Of a stretch of DNA of 5,793 nt, positions 1 to 5,793 are shown in pieces (position 1 is the stretch's first letter; every line of letters starts with the position of its first letter). Under the pieces are notes generated by a model. That model worked only from the letters and a program-made list of their open reading frames with translations. It was not told where the DNA came from and did no database searches. The stretch is from CANLWN01 sp039815505. Lineage in GTDB: Bacteria > Bacteroidota > Bacteroidia > Flavobacteriales > Flavobacteriaceae. The translations under genes were made by a program, and so were the position numbers. The stretch spans positions 1 through 5,793 of the forward strand of contig JBCBZE010000226.1 in the NCBI GenBank assembly GCA_039815505.1. The letters are read 5' to 3'.

Positions 1-328
1 CTGGGGAAACAAGTTCAAATTCGCTGATGGCTTCTACCGTATTACTGAAGCTATCCCCTGTTTTTAATCGCATTACACTAAAGATGTCCCTAATGGATTC
101 GTTTGGATTCATAAGGGAATCCCCGGTGGTTTCGTTGAACAGCATGGCCGATACCCGCCCTGTAATCCATAGGGTGTCGGTAACATTAAAATTGGACTCC
201 TCCGGCACGGTTACCTTAAATAGTCCCCTGGTGGTAATGTCTTGTTCCTCTTCCCGTTCACATAAAACGGACATAAATAAATGGGAAGCCACTACTAGAA
301 GCACGGTTATTCTACTACTTTTTTTCAT
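1..328 (-). CDS. Unrecognised exported protein, N-terminal part (runs off left edge)
   Basis: Partial gene on the minus strand: 109 complete codons are visible and no stop is reached before the left edge. The start is the ATG at 328-326. It is the first in-frame ATG after a TAG at 349-347, and it sits behind an A-rich run (AAAAAA) rather than a Shine-Dalgarno sequence. The protein begins MKKSSRITVLLVVASHLFMS, a normal signal peptide with a basic start and a hydrophobic core. Cys23 follows SVL. That is a poor lipobox because Leu sits at -1, so lipidation is possible but unsure. After it comes an acidic stretch (EREEEQD), then a soluble region with motifs such as GLFKVTVPEES and DTLWITGRVSA that look like beta-strand segments. 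I do not recognise the family and give no function. The opposite strand is also open here, but only this strand has a signal peptide and sensible codon use. Confidence 0.8.
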   Translation of the reverse strand, partial: MKKSSRITVLLVVASHLFMSVLCEREEEQDITTRGLFKVTVPEESNFNVTDTLWITGRVSAMLFNETTGDSLMNPNESIRDIFSVMRLKTGDSFSNTVEAISEFELVSP

Positions 329-376
329 TTTTTTCAGCGTATTGCACTAAAACAATATAAAGCTATCGTACCCTAC

Positions 377-403
377 CCATAATACGTTATGAAATGGTTA
401 TGG
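377..403. promoter_or_regulatory. Weak inverted repeat in the 329-496 spacer
   Basis: CCATAA (377-382) is repeated inverted as TTATGG (398-403). A second, shorter inverted pair, CATAA/TTATG (378-382 and 387-391), is nested at the left. It lies 49-75 bases upstream of the ATG of the minus-strand gene at 328, in the position of a promoter or operator. The arms are short and AT-rich, so chance is a real alternative. The rest of the spacer shows no terminator with a U-run for the gene at 497-1003. Confidence 0.25.
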
Positions 404-496
404 TATCGTTAATTGCATGTTTGTCCGGGATTTTGGATAGGAAGCATGGGAACTATCGGTATTACGCTTTATAATCTTATCCAATGGCCGGCTTTT

Positions 497-1003
497 TTAG
501 TCTTTTTCTGTTGAGAACAAGGGTTTGTTGTTCACTTCGCCTTTTGCAAACCATGAAATGGTATGGTTTTGGGGTCTCCTTTTAATGATCGCATGGTTTT
601 TTCTGTCGTACCAAACAGCGTCAAATTCACCTTTTGTGGTAATAACGACTCGCCACTCCTGATTTAATAGGGTACTGTCCGCATAGTTTGCACTTAACGT
701 ATTCCAATCGGTTTTTGACAAGACCTGCGGATTTAAATGAGCCACAACTTCTGTTTCATCCAAAACAGCGATCCAGATGGGTTCGGATAAATGCTCAATA
801 CTATGGGTATCGCCTTTTGCTCCCCAACCAATCTTAATTTCAGCCCCTCCTCGGATATGTTTTATCAATTCTTCTTTACTTCCCTTAAGTATATTTCCTT
901 CCTTGTTATTCTTGTAAACAATTTGATAATGGGAGTTTTTAGTTTCTGATTTACAGGAAATTAGAAGGGGAATAATTAATATGAGGAATAATCTATAGTT
1001 CAT
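497..1003 (-). CDS. Small lipoprotein of uncharacterised family
   Basis: Complete gene of 168 codons, ATG at 1003-1001 and TAA at 499-497. The signal peptide is typical of a lipoprotein: MNYRLFLILIIPLLIS then Cys17 in the lipobox LLISC, so the mature protein is predicted to be lipid-anchored in the cell envelope, in this phylum most often the outer membrane. The mature part is about 150 residues with no further membrane segment. Distinct stretches are GGAEIKIGWGAKGD (about 52-65), SIEHLSEPIWIAVLDETEV (about 68-86), EWRVVITTKGEFDAVWYD (about 116-133) and a basic segment before HTISWFAKGEV. The pattern of short beta-like stretches and conserved-looking Trp/Gly positions recalls small uncharacterised proteins I have seen in other bacteria, also with a GWG element followed by EH and WFA. 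This is a memory-level resemblance, not a named family. It stands alone, with about 170 bases to the next gene and 600 to the previous one. Function unknown. Confidence 0.85.
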   Translation of the reverse strand: MNYRLFLILIIPLLISCKSETKNSHYQIVYKNNKEGNILKGSKEELIKHIRGGAEIKIGWGAKGDTHSIEHLSEPIWIAVLDETEVVAHLNPQVLSKTDWNTLSANYADSTLLNQEWRVVITTKGEFDAVWYDRKNHAIIKRRPQNHTISWFAKGEVNNKPLFSTEKD

Positions 1004-1021
1004 TTTCGATATGTTTTGTTA

Positions 1022-1041
1022 GCTACCTTGTGCAAGATAGC
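1022..1041. repeat. Imperfect inverted repeat just upstream of the small lipoprotein gene
   Basis: GCTACCTTG (1022-1030) and CAAGATAGC (1033-1041) are inverted copies with one mismatched pair and a 2-base centre. The element lies 18 bases upstream of the ATG at 1003. It could be an operator overlapping the promoter of that gene or a hairpin in its 5' leader. With a centre of only two bases, a protein-binding site is more natural than a stable RNA hairpin. No clear TAnnTTTG -7 box could be placed around it; TATCTTGC inside the right arm (read on the minus strand) is a poor match. Confidence 0.45.
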
Positions 1042-1552
1042 AGTTGATTTTACGATGCCCCCTAATCATTTTAAACACATATAATAATGTTGAAAACTAC
1101 CTGGTTCAAATACGAAAGCCGTTATTTTTTATGAATTAAAGGTATTTATATTTTCTAACGAAGTTTCATATTCCTCGGGGATATTCAAAATTTTTCCAAA
1201 ATCCGAATGTGCTATATAGGTAAAAATAGTTATACCGATCCACGATAGAGGTAGGGAGGGAGCAAACAACCATCATTCCCCGTTGTAAAGGATTTGACCA
1301 GGTTAAGGCGTTGCCGGGAACACCACAACTTCATTATACCTTGTGAATATGGGTTATCACGGTTAAAATGTACCGGGTATTTATGTTCTGCTTCTAACCT
1401 TAAATTGCCTTTTACGATGATGATTGGAATATTCTTCGCGCGCTTAATGGGATTTAATTTACTGCCAACGGTTTCCAATAAAGGGGAATTGTCCGGTGTT
1501 TTCGACTAACCAGGCTTAAGCGGCCATGAAAAGGGAATCCTTGCATTTTTGA

Positions 1553-1592
1553 GTGCGACACTAAATTGGTCGAAGTGCGATAAATTGGGTCG
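1553..1592. repeat. Two imperfect tandem repeats, 22-bp period
   Basis: GTGCGACACTAAATTGGTCG (1553-1572) is followed after two bases by GTGCGATAAATTGGGTCG (1575-1592). The two share GTGCGA at one end, AAATTGG in the middle and GGTCG at the other end, with small internal length differences. The 22-base spacing is about two helical turns, which would suit paired binding sites. The repeats lie 28 bases past the stop of the hydrolase gene (1621). Repeated sites at this position could equally be slippage-derived or remnants. Confidence 0.4.
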
Positions 1593-1620
1593 TTTATCGT
1601 TTCAAAATAGTAAATTAAGG

Positions 1621-2856
1621 CTATACATTATAGCCCCTATTGTATCTCCGTTTTTTTCTTTTTTTGAGTATAAATTTTATTCCAAAATAGATACCAAAAA
1701 TAATACTCAAAATGATAAGCCCTATGATTACATAGAGTTTTGTTAAATCGGGTCCGGTAAGTAAATAAAAGGCCAATTCATTTCCTAATTGCTCGCCATA
1801 TTCGGAATTAGTGAATAAAACAAAACCCCATTTTTTATGTGGATCTAGGGTAAAAAAGGATGTAAAACCATAATTATTTCCACCGTGTAAGTAGATATTG
1901 GTCAAGGGAAGACGCGGTTTAAAGAACCCTAGTGTATAATCTACCTTGACACCATCAAATTCATCAACGTACGAATGAACGTTATACAATTCATCAAAAC
2001 TTCTTTGCTCTAATCCTTGGTTTTCCATCAGGGCTATCAACCATTTGGAAAAATCCAAAGGTTCGGAATGTATGGAGGCCGGTGCCCGAAATTGATACCT
2101 AAATAAACTATCTACGTCTCTTTCAGGACCTATCCATTCGCCGTTTTCATCATAAGGCTCTGCTTTATGCCGCTTACTATAATCATCTTGAATGAAGACC
2201 GTGTGTTCCATTCCCAATGGTATTGCAACTTTGGATTGGAATGCTTTTTCTAGGCCTTCCCAATCGGTTTGTTCTATATGTTTAAGGACTTTTGCAAGAT
2301 ATTGGTAACCTTCCCCGGAATATGAATAATCCGTCCCAGGTTCAAATTGAATAAACAGCTTGTTTTCAGGGCCGTCGCTTCGCCAATTGGGAAATCCCGT
2401 TCGATGACTTAAGACCATTCGGGCGGTTATTTTCTTATATCTATCATCATGGGCAATATCGGGATAGGGCAAATAACGATATAAAGGTACATCCAAATCT
2501 ATTTTACCTTCTTCCACATACTTCATTACAAAATATGCGAAAACCGGTTTTGAAAGCGATGCGGCCTCAAAAATCGTCTGTTGCGTAACCTTAATACTGT
2601 CGTTGAGATTGGCATAACCAAATGTCTTATGATGAACAATTTTTCCATTATTTATAAAAGCGATTGACATGCCTGGAATATTTAGTTGTTCCATTTGATT
2701 TTCCAGATGTCTATCGACCACCTTTTTTTCTATACCAAAACCAATATAACTATCAATATGGTCCTCAGTTTGCGAACAGCTTGCAAACAAACCTATAACT
2801 AGTAGAATCGATACTATTCTTTTTAAGGTCATTGAAGTGTATTTTAAATGGGGCAT
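1621..2856 (-). CDS. Serine hydrolase, beta-lactamase/class C (penicillin-binding-protein-like) family, lipoprotein with C-terminal membrane helix
   Basis: Complete gene of 411 codons, ATG at 2856-2854 and TAG at 1623-1621. A second ATG at codon 9 (2832) gives a more standard lipoprotein signal (MTLKRIVSILLVIGLFASC); no ribosome binding site decides between them, so the longer form is kept. The lipid Cys would be Cys27. The catalytic domain (about 45-365) shows the family motifs in order: Ser100-Leu-Ser-Lys103 (SxxK, with the nucleophile Ser100), Tyr179-Ser-Gly (YxN/YxG type, general base Tyr), and His324-Gly-Gly (in place of KTG). The LSHRTGFPNW segment at 149-158 is also typical of this group. 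Relatives include esterases, D-amino-acid peptidases, carboxypeptidases and beta-lactamases, and the substrate cannot be told from sequence. Residues about 375-397 form a hydrophobic helix followed by a strongly basic tail (KKRKKRRYNR), so the C-terminus is probably anchored in the inner membrane with the tail in the cytoplasm. It is transcribed away from the nitrate reductase gene. Confidence 0.92.
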   Translation of the reverse strand: MPHLKYTSMTLKRIVSILLVIGLFASCSQTEDHIDSYIGFGIEKKVVDRHLENQMEQLNIPGMSIAFINNGKIVHHKTFGYANLNDSIKVTQQTIFEAASLSKPVFAYFVMKYVEEGKIDLDVPLYRYLPYPDIAHDDRYKKITARMVLSHRTGFPNWRSDGPENKLFIQFEPGTDYSYSGEGYQYLAKVLKHIEQTDWEGLEKAFQSKVAIPLGMEHTVFIQDDYSKRHKAEPYDENGEWIGPERDVDSLFRYQFRAPASIHSEPLDFSKWLIALMENQGLEQRSFDELYNVHSYVDEFDGVKVDYTLGFFKPRLPLTNIYLHGGNNYGFTSFFTLDPHKKWGFVLFTNSEYGEQLGNELAFYLLTGPDLTKLYVIIGLIILSIIFGIYFGIKFILKKRKKRRYNRGYNV

Positions 2857-3090
2857 AACCTAGTATATAAACACTTTAGCATCTATTTTCTTTACTTGAA
2901 TGCCCCAAGTGTCTTTCAAATATAAGAGATCATTTCCCCTTTGTACGGCCCTTAATGCTTTAACGATGTCAACAACATGGGATCAACAAACACCTTCAAA
3001 ATACGTATGCGCCATTCCCAACTCTGTAATAACCTCCTTGCATTATTATGAATCTTCCAATTATAGGGGCTACTATTGCGAATTCTTTAC

Positions 3091-3106
3091 TACGTATTTA
3101 TACGTA
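3091..3106. promoter_or_regulatory. 16-bp palindrome, likely operator of the nitrate reductase gene
   Basis: TACGTAT-TT-ATACGTA has 7-bp perfect inverted arms around a 2-base centre, ending 39 bases before the ATG at 3146. Its size and symmetry suit a dimeric helix-turn-helix regulator, for example a CRP/FNR-type or other nitrogen/nitrate regulator; the regulator itself is not in the window. A third TACGTA lies 84 bases further upstream (3002-3007). The repeated unit and its position next to the promoter-like box support a regulatory role, but the identity of the regulator is inference. Confidence 0.5.
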
Positions 3107-3110
3107 ATTT

Positions 3111-3119
3111 TATATTTTG
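3111..3119 (+). promoter_or_regulatory. Possible Bacteroidota-type -7 box of the nitrate reductase gene
   Basis: TATATTTTG resembles the Bacteroidota -7 consensus TAnnTTTG but with three rather than two bases between TA and TTTG. It sits 26 bases before the ATG at 3146, which would leave a leader of about 20 bases. The palindrome at 3091-3106 would then cover the region between the -33 and -7 elements. No clear TTG at the -33 position was found, so the call is weak. Confidence 0.3.
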
Positions 3120-3145
3120 GTGCTTGTTAAAGTGCCCCTAGAACT

Positions 3146-5793
3146 ATGCAGAAAAAAAACAGTCATAACACCATTTGCTCCTACTGCGGCGTAGGTTGCG
3201 GTATCACCGTTACCAAGGATGCCAAGGGCACCTTATCCGTAGAAGGGGATGCCGATTACCCCGTAAATAAGGGTATGCTCTGCTCCAAAGGCAAAAACCT
3301 CAACTATGTGGCACAGGACACTACCGATCGCATTTTATACCCTGAAATGCGATGGAGCCGTAGCCATCCCTTACAACGGGTATCTTGGGATACCGCCCTG
3401 GACCGTGCCGCGGCCGTGTTTCGCAGCATTATAGACAAACATGGACCGGACAGCGTGGGCTTTTACGTCTCTGGCCAATGCCTTACCGAAGAGTATTACT
3501 TGGCCAATAAGATAACCAAAGGATTTATCGGTACCAATAATATAGATACCAATTCCCGCCTCTGTATGAGTTCTGCCGTGGTGGGCTATAAAAAAACGGT
3601 GGGGGAAGATTCGGTCCCCATTGCTTATGAGGATATAGAACTGGCCGATTGTTTCCTCATTGCGGGCGCCAACCCCGCTTGGTGCCATCCCATCCTCTTT
3701 CGGCGCTTGGAAAAACATAAGGAAAACAATCCCAACGTTAAAGTGATCGTGGTAGATCCCCGTAAGACACAGAGCTGTGCCGCGGCAGACCTACACCTGC
3801 AAATCCTTCCGGGTACGGATGTTATCCTTTTTAATGCCATTGCCCGTTGGCTGATAGAGCGCAAAAAAATAGACCGTAGTTTTATTAAGAAACACACGGT
3901 TAATTTTGAGGCCTGTAAGCAGACTGCCTTTGAGCTTACTATTGGGCAAGCGGCCGATAAATGCGGCATTAACCCGGAGGAGATCCGTAGGGCGGCCAAA
4001 TATATTGGGGAAGCCAGTGGCTTTATCAGTATGTGGACCATGGGTTTGAACCAGAGTGTCATCGGGGTGGATAAGAATGTATCCCTATTGAATTTATCGC
4101 TCCTTACCGGGCATATCGGTAAACCAGGTTCCGGCCCCTTTTCATTGACCGGGCAACCCAATGCCATGGGCGGACGGGAAGTGGGCGGAATGGCCAACCT
4201 ATTGGCCGCGCATCGGGATTTGGGCAATCCCGCACATCGCAAAGAGGTATCCGAATTTTGGGGCGGTACCGAAATAGGGGCGAAACCCGGACTTACCGCC
4301 ACCGAGATGTTCAACGCCCTGGAAGGTGGCAAACTAAAGGCTATTTGGATTATTTGTACCAATCCCGTGGTGAGTATGCCCAATGTCCTTAAAGTAGAAA
4401 AGGCCCTGAAAAAGGCGAGCTTTGTAGTAGTACAAGATATCTCGCATAAAGCGGAAACCACCCAGTTTGCAGATTTGCTCTTACCCGCTGCCGCTTGGTT
4501 GGAGAAGGAGGGTACCATGACCAATTCCGAGCGTCGTATCAGCTATTTGCCCAAGGTCATAGACGCACCGGCAGAGGCTCGCCCCGATGCGGAAATCCTT
4601 TGGCAGTTTGCACAGAAAATGGGCTTTGACGGCTTTGACTATAACAATGCTAGCGAGGTATATGACGAATACTGCCTTATGACCAAGGGCACGCAGATCG
4701 ATATTTCCGGTCTTTCTTATGAGCGACTGCGGAACGAGGGCAGTTTTCAATGGCCGGTACCCCATAAGACCCATATGGGCACGCCCCGGCTGTTTCAAGA
4801 TAAAATTTTTCATACGCACGACCAAAAGGCGCATTTCAACGCACCCCAATACCTCTATAACCGATCGGAGCAGACCGATGTGGATTTCCCCCTGATCTTA
4901 AATACGGGCCGAGTACGGGATCAATGGCATACACGTACCAAAACGGGCAAGGTAAAACGTTTACTGACCCATATTCCAAGTCCTTCCCTGGAAATGAACA
5001 AAGTAGATGCCTACCTTCGGGGGCTAAAGGATGGTGATATTGCCGTGGTACAAAGTCGCCGGGGACGGGTGCAGGTAAAAGTCCACATCAATTACGATAT
5101 CAGGGAAAAGGTAGTTTTTCTACCTATGCACTGGGGCAAGATATTGAACAACGATTTCAGTAGGGCCAATAACCTTACCAACGATTTGGTGGACCCTGTT
5201 TCCAAAGAGCCCGATTTTAAATACTGTGCTGTACAGGTAGAAAAATACGTAAAACCAAAACAAAAAATTGTGGTCATTGGTGCCGGGGCCGCGGCCTACA
5301 GATTTATTCAAAGCTATCGCGAACACAATGAAGAAGATGAGTTGCATGTTTTTTCCAAAGAGGCCTACCCCTTTTACAATAGGGTTTTACTACCGGAATA
5401 TGTGAGCGAGGAACTGTCATGGGAGGCCTTGGAGAAATTGAAGAAAGGGGAGCTCAACAAATTAAATGTGGCCCTCTATGCCACCAACGGCATACAAGGG
5501 ATAAATGCCGAAAAGAAGGTGGTAACGGACGATTTTGGTAAGACCCATTCCTATGACCTTCTCATAATGGCCACAGGAAGTAGGGCCTTTGTACCCACCG
5601 ATGTACGGATGGATATGCCCGGAAGGTTCACCATGCGGGAGCGGGGCGATGCAGACCGATTGAAGCAGTATTTAAACGCAACGGGCCTACCAGCCACCGA
5701 ACAGCATGTGGTCATCGTTGGGGGCGGACTTCTGGGACTGGAACTGGCAGCTGCCCTAAAAAAAATAGATATCAACATCAGTATTATCCAAAG
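3146..5793 (+). CDS. nasA: Assimilatory-type nitrate reductase catalytic domain fused to NirB/NasB-like FAD/NAD(P)H reductase domain (3' end outside window)
   Basis: Open from ATG 3146 to the right edge: 882 full codons, no stop. The start is fixed by an in-frame TAA at 3128-3130 with no other start between. Predicted role: cytoplasmic reduction of nitrate to nitrite with NAD(P)H electrons. No signal peptide or Tat motif is present. Residues 11-46 carry Cys11-x2-Cys14-x3-Cys18-x27-Cys46 for a [4Fe-4S] cluster, with Lys48 after it. Cys140 in NSRLCMSS is the expected molybdenum ligand of NasA/NapA enzymes. GQPNAMGGREVGG (336-348) is a signature of assimilatory nitrate reductases. Residues about 581-695 are the molybdopterin-dinucleotide-binding domain, with PMHWG at 660-664. 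From residue 707 a new Rossmann fold begins: IGAGAA (711-716), then YPFYNRVLLPEY as in NirB, MATGS (808-812) and a second dinucleotide motif GGGLLG (859-864). The [2Fe-2S]/BFD-type domain common in this group may lie beyond the edge. The symbol follows the catalytic half; nasC and narB are used for the same activity elsewhere. Confidence 0.93.
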   Translation, partial: MQKKNSHNTICSYCGVGCGITVTKDAKGTLSVEGDADYPVNKGMLCSKGKNLNYVAQDTTDRILYPEMRWSRSHPLQRVSWDTALDRAAAVFRSIIDKHGPDSVGFYVSGQCLTEEYYLANKITKGFIGTNNIDTNSRLCMSSAVVGYKKTVGEDSVPIAYEDIELADCFLIAGANPAWCHPILFRRLEKHKENNPNVKVIVVDPRKTQSCAAADLHLQILPGTDVILFNAIARWLIERKKIDRSFIKKHTVNFEACKQTAFELTIGQAADKCGINPEEIRRAAKYIGEASGFISMWTMGLNQSVIGVDKNVSLLNLSLLTGHIGKPGSGPFSLTGQPNAMGGREVGGMANLLAAHRDLGNPAHRKEVSEFWGGTEIGAKPGLTATEMFNALEGGKLKAIWIICTNPVVSMPNVLKVEKALKKASFVVVQDISHKAETTQFADLLLPAAAWLEKEGTMTNSERRISYLPKVIDAPAEARPDAEILWQFAQKMGFDGFDYNNASEVYDEYCLMTKGTQIDISGLSYERLRNEGSFQWPVPHKTHMGTPRLFQDKIFHTHDQKAHFNAPQYLYNRSEQTDVDFPLILNTGRVRDQWHTRTKTGKVKRLLTHIPSPSLEMNKVDAYLRGLKDGDIAVVQSRRGRVQVKVHINYDIREKVVFLPMHWGKILNNDFSRANNLTNDLVDPVSKEPDFKYCAVQVEKYVKPKQKIVVIGAGAAAYRFIQSYREHNEEDELHVFSKEAYPFYNRVLLPEYVSEELSWEALEKLKKGELNKLNVALYATNGIQGINAEKKVVTDDFGKTHSYDLLIMATGSRAFVPTDVRMDMPGRFTMRERGDADRLKQYLNATGLPATEQHVVIVGGGLLGLELAAALKKIDINISIIQ
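5240..5270 (+). other. Fusion junction between molybdenum and flavin domains
   Basis: The molybdopterin half ends with the segment SKEPDFKYCAVQVEKY (about 686-701), which matches the usual end of Nas-type catalytic domains. Within five residues (VKPKQ) the beta strand KIVVIGAG of the FAD domain starts at residue 707. The frame is continuous and there is no internal stop or re-initiation codon here, so this is a genuine in-frame fusion with a very short linker rather than two overlapping genes. Confidence 0.75.

Larger units (their letters stand above)
1004..1620. other. Gene-poor spacer of about 620 bases
   Basis: No convincing gene is seen. The part from 1004 to about 1220 is AT-rich and full of stops. 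From about 1230 to 1510 both strands are open for 70-80 codons. However, the only starts are TTG codons, no family is recognisable, and no signal peptide or domain is visible. Downstream lies a pair of imperfect tandem repeats (1553-1592). The spacer is flanked by the start of the gene at 1003 and the stop of the gene at 1621, so it should contain the promoter of the former and the 3' end of the latter. No strong terminator was found; AAGG-GAAT-CCTT before TTTTT at 1531-1550 is too weak. It may hold a decayed gene or an untranslated RNA, but nothing proves either. Confidence 0.6.
2857..3145. other. Divergent intergenic region between hydrolase and nitrate reductase genes
   Basis: This stretch should hold the promoters of both flanking genes. 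A 76-codon ATG-led frame (2900-3130) crosses it in the same frame as the nitrate reductase and ends 15 bases before it. Its product is rich in Tyr, Ser and Thr without any domain or signal, so it is treated as chance. The sequence TACGTA occurs three times (3002-3007, 3091-3096, 3101-3106), the last two forming a palindrome. TCAACAA is also repeated at about 2968-2990. No terminator or structured leader was recognised. Confidence 0.6.

Noticed and set aside
27..350. Plus-strand open frame of 107 codons
   Set aside because: It is antisense to the minus-strand gene 1-328, which has a proper ATG and signal peptide; the plus-strand product is Ser/Thr-rich with no recognisable features.
1230..1478. 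Minus-strand 82-codon gene candidate
   Set aside because: The only start is TTG, with no ATG in the open frame, no family and no signal. It is kept as an unexplained stretch in the findings, not as a gene.
1531..1550. Possible rho-independent terminator AAGG-GAAT-CCTT followed by TTTTT on the plus strand
   Set aside because: A four-base AT/GC-mixed stem is too weak, three other bases separate it from the T-run, and there is no plus-strand gene upstream for it to end.
1294..1746. Plus-strand frames 1294-1509 and 1549-1746 (same frame, one stop between them) as a broken gene
   Set aside because: The second part overlaps the 3' end of the serine hydrolase in antisense, including the basic tail and membrane helix, which explains its openness. 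The first starts at TTG and resembles nothing.
2900..3130. 76-codon frame upstream of and in frame with the nitrate reductase, as a leader peptide or N-terminal extension
   Set aside because: It ends at TAA 3128-3130, so it cannot extend the enzyme. The product has no domain or signal, it contains the palindrome and promoter-like box, and the regular [4Fe-4S] N-terminus begins at 3146.
3371..4849. Long minus-strand open frames (3371-3718, 3625-4524, 4481-4849)
   Set aside because: They are shadows of the nitrate reductase coding frame; none has a recognisable product and the sense strand carries all the expected motifs.
3146..5300. Formate dehydrogenase or periplasmic nitrate reductase (NapA) as the identity of the molybdenum domain
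   Set aside because: The NSRLCMSS and GQPNAMGGREVGG motifs fit assimilatory nitrate reductase. There is no Tat signal as in NapA, and the fused NirB-like flavin domain fits a cytoplasmic NAD(P)H-linked enzyme.
5092..5778. Minus-strand open frames within the flavin domain
   Set aside because: Antisense to the continuous nitrate reductase/flavin reading frame; low-complexity products.

Overview
The window looks like chromosome from a marine-type member of the Flavobacteriaceae (Bacteroidota). This rests on several things. The lipoprotein signal peptides end in LLISC and LFASC. There are no Shine-Dalgarno sequences before the starts, which are A/T-rich instead. The intergenic DNA is AT-rich, and the promoter-like motif before the large gene resembles the Bacteroidota -7 box (TAnnTTTG). 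The assignment is an inference from style; no rRNA or other marker gene is present. No tRNA, CRISPR array, insertion sequence or complete mobile element was seen.

Layout: three genes lie on the minus strand in the left half, and one very large gene starts on the plus strand and runs off the right edge. (1) At the left edge is the N-terminal part of an unrecognised exported protein (1-328, minus). (2) Next is a small complete lipoprotein of an uncharacterised type (497-1003, minus). (3) A spacer of about 620 bases follows with no convincing gene. It holds an inverted repeat beside the lipoprotein start, an unexplained open stretch and a pair of imperfect tandem repeats. (4) Then comes a serine hydrolase of the beta-lactamase/class C family (1621-2856, minus), which has both a lipoprotein signal and a C-terminal membrane helix. 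(5) A divergent intergenic region (2857-3145) carries a clear 16-bp palindrome just upstream of gene 6. (6) From 3146 to the edge runs an assimilatory-type nitrate reductase catalytic domain fused in frame to a NirB/NasB-like FAD/NAD(P)H reductase domain (882 codons visible, no stop).

The nitrate reductase fusion is the main item. It has the N-terminal four-cysteine [4Fe-4S] motif, the NasA/NapA-type molybdenum Cys motif and the GQPNAMGGREVGG signature. At about residue 700 it passes without interruption into a Rossmann FAD-binding domain. The simplest reading is a single-polypeptide, NAD(P)H-driven cytoplasmic nitrate reductase that joins what Bacillus makes as NasC and NasB. The minus-strand genes have no obvious link to nitrate use. 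They are separately spaced and probably single transcription units, and the hydrolase is merely divergent from the nitrate gene.
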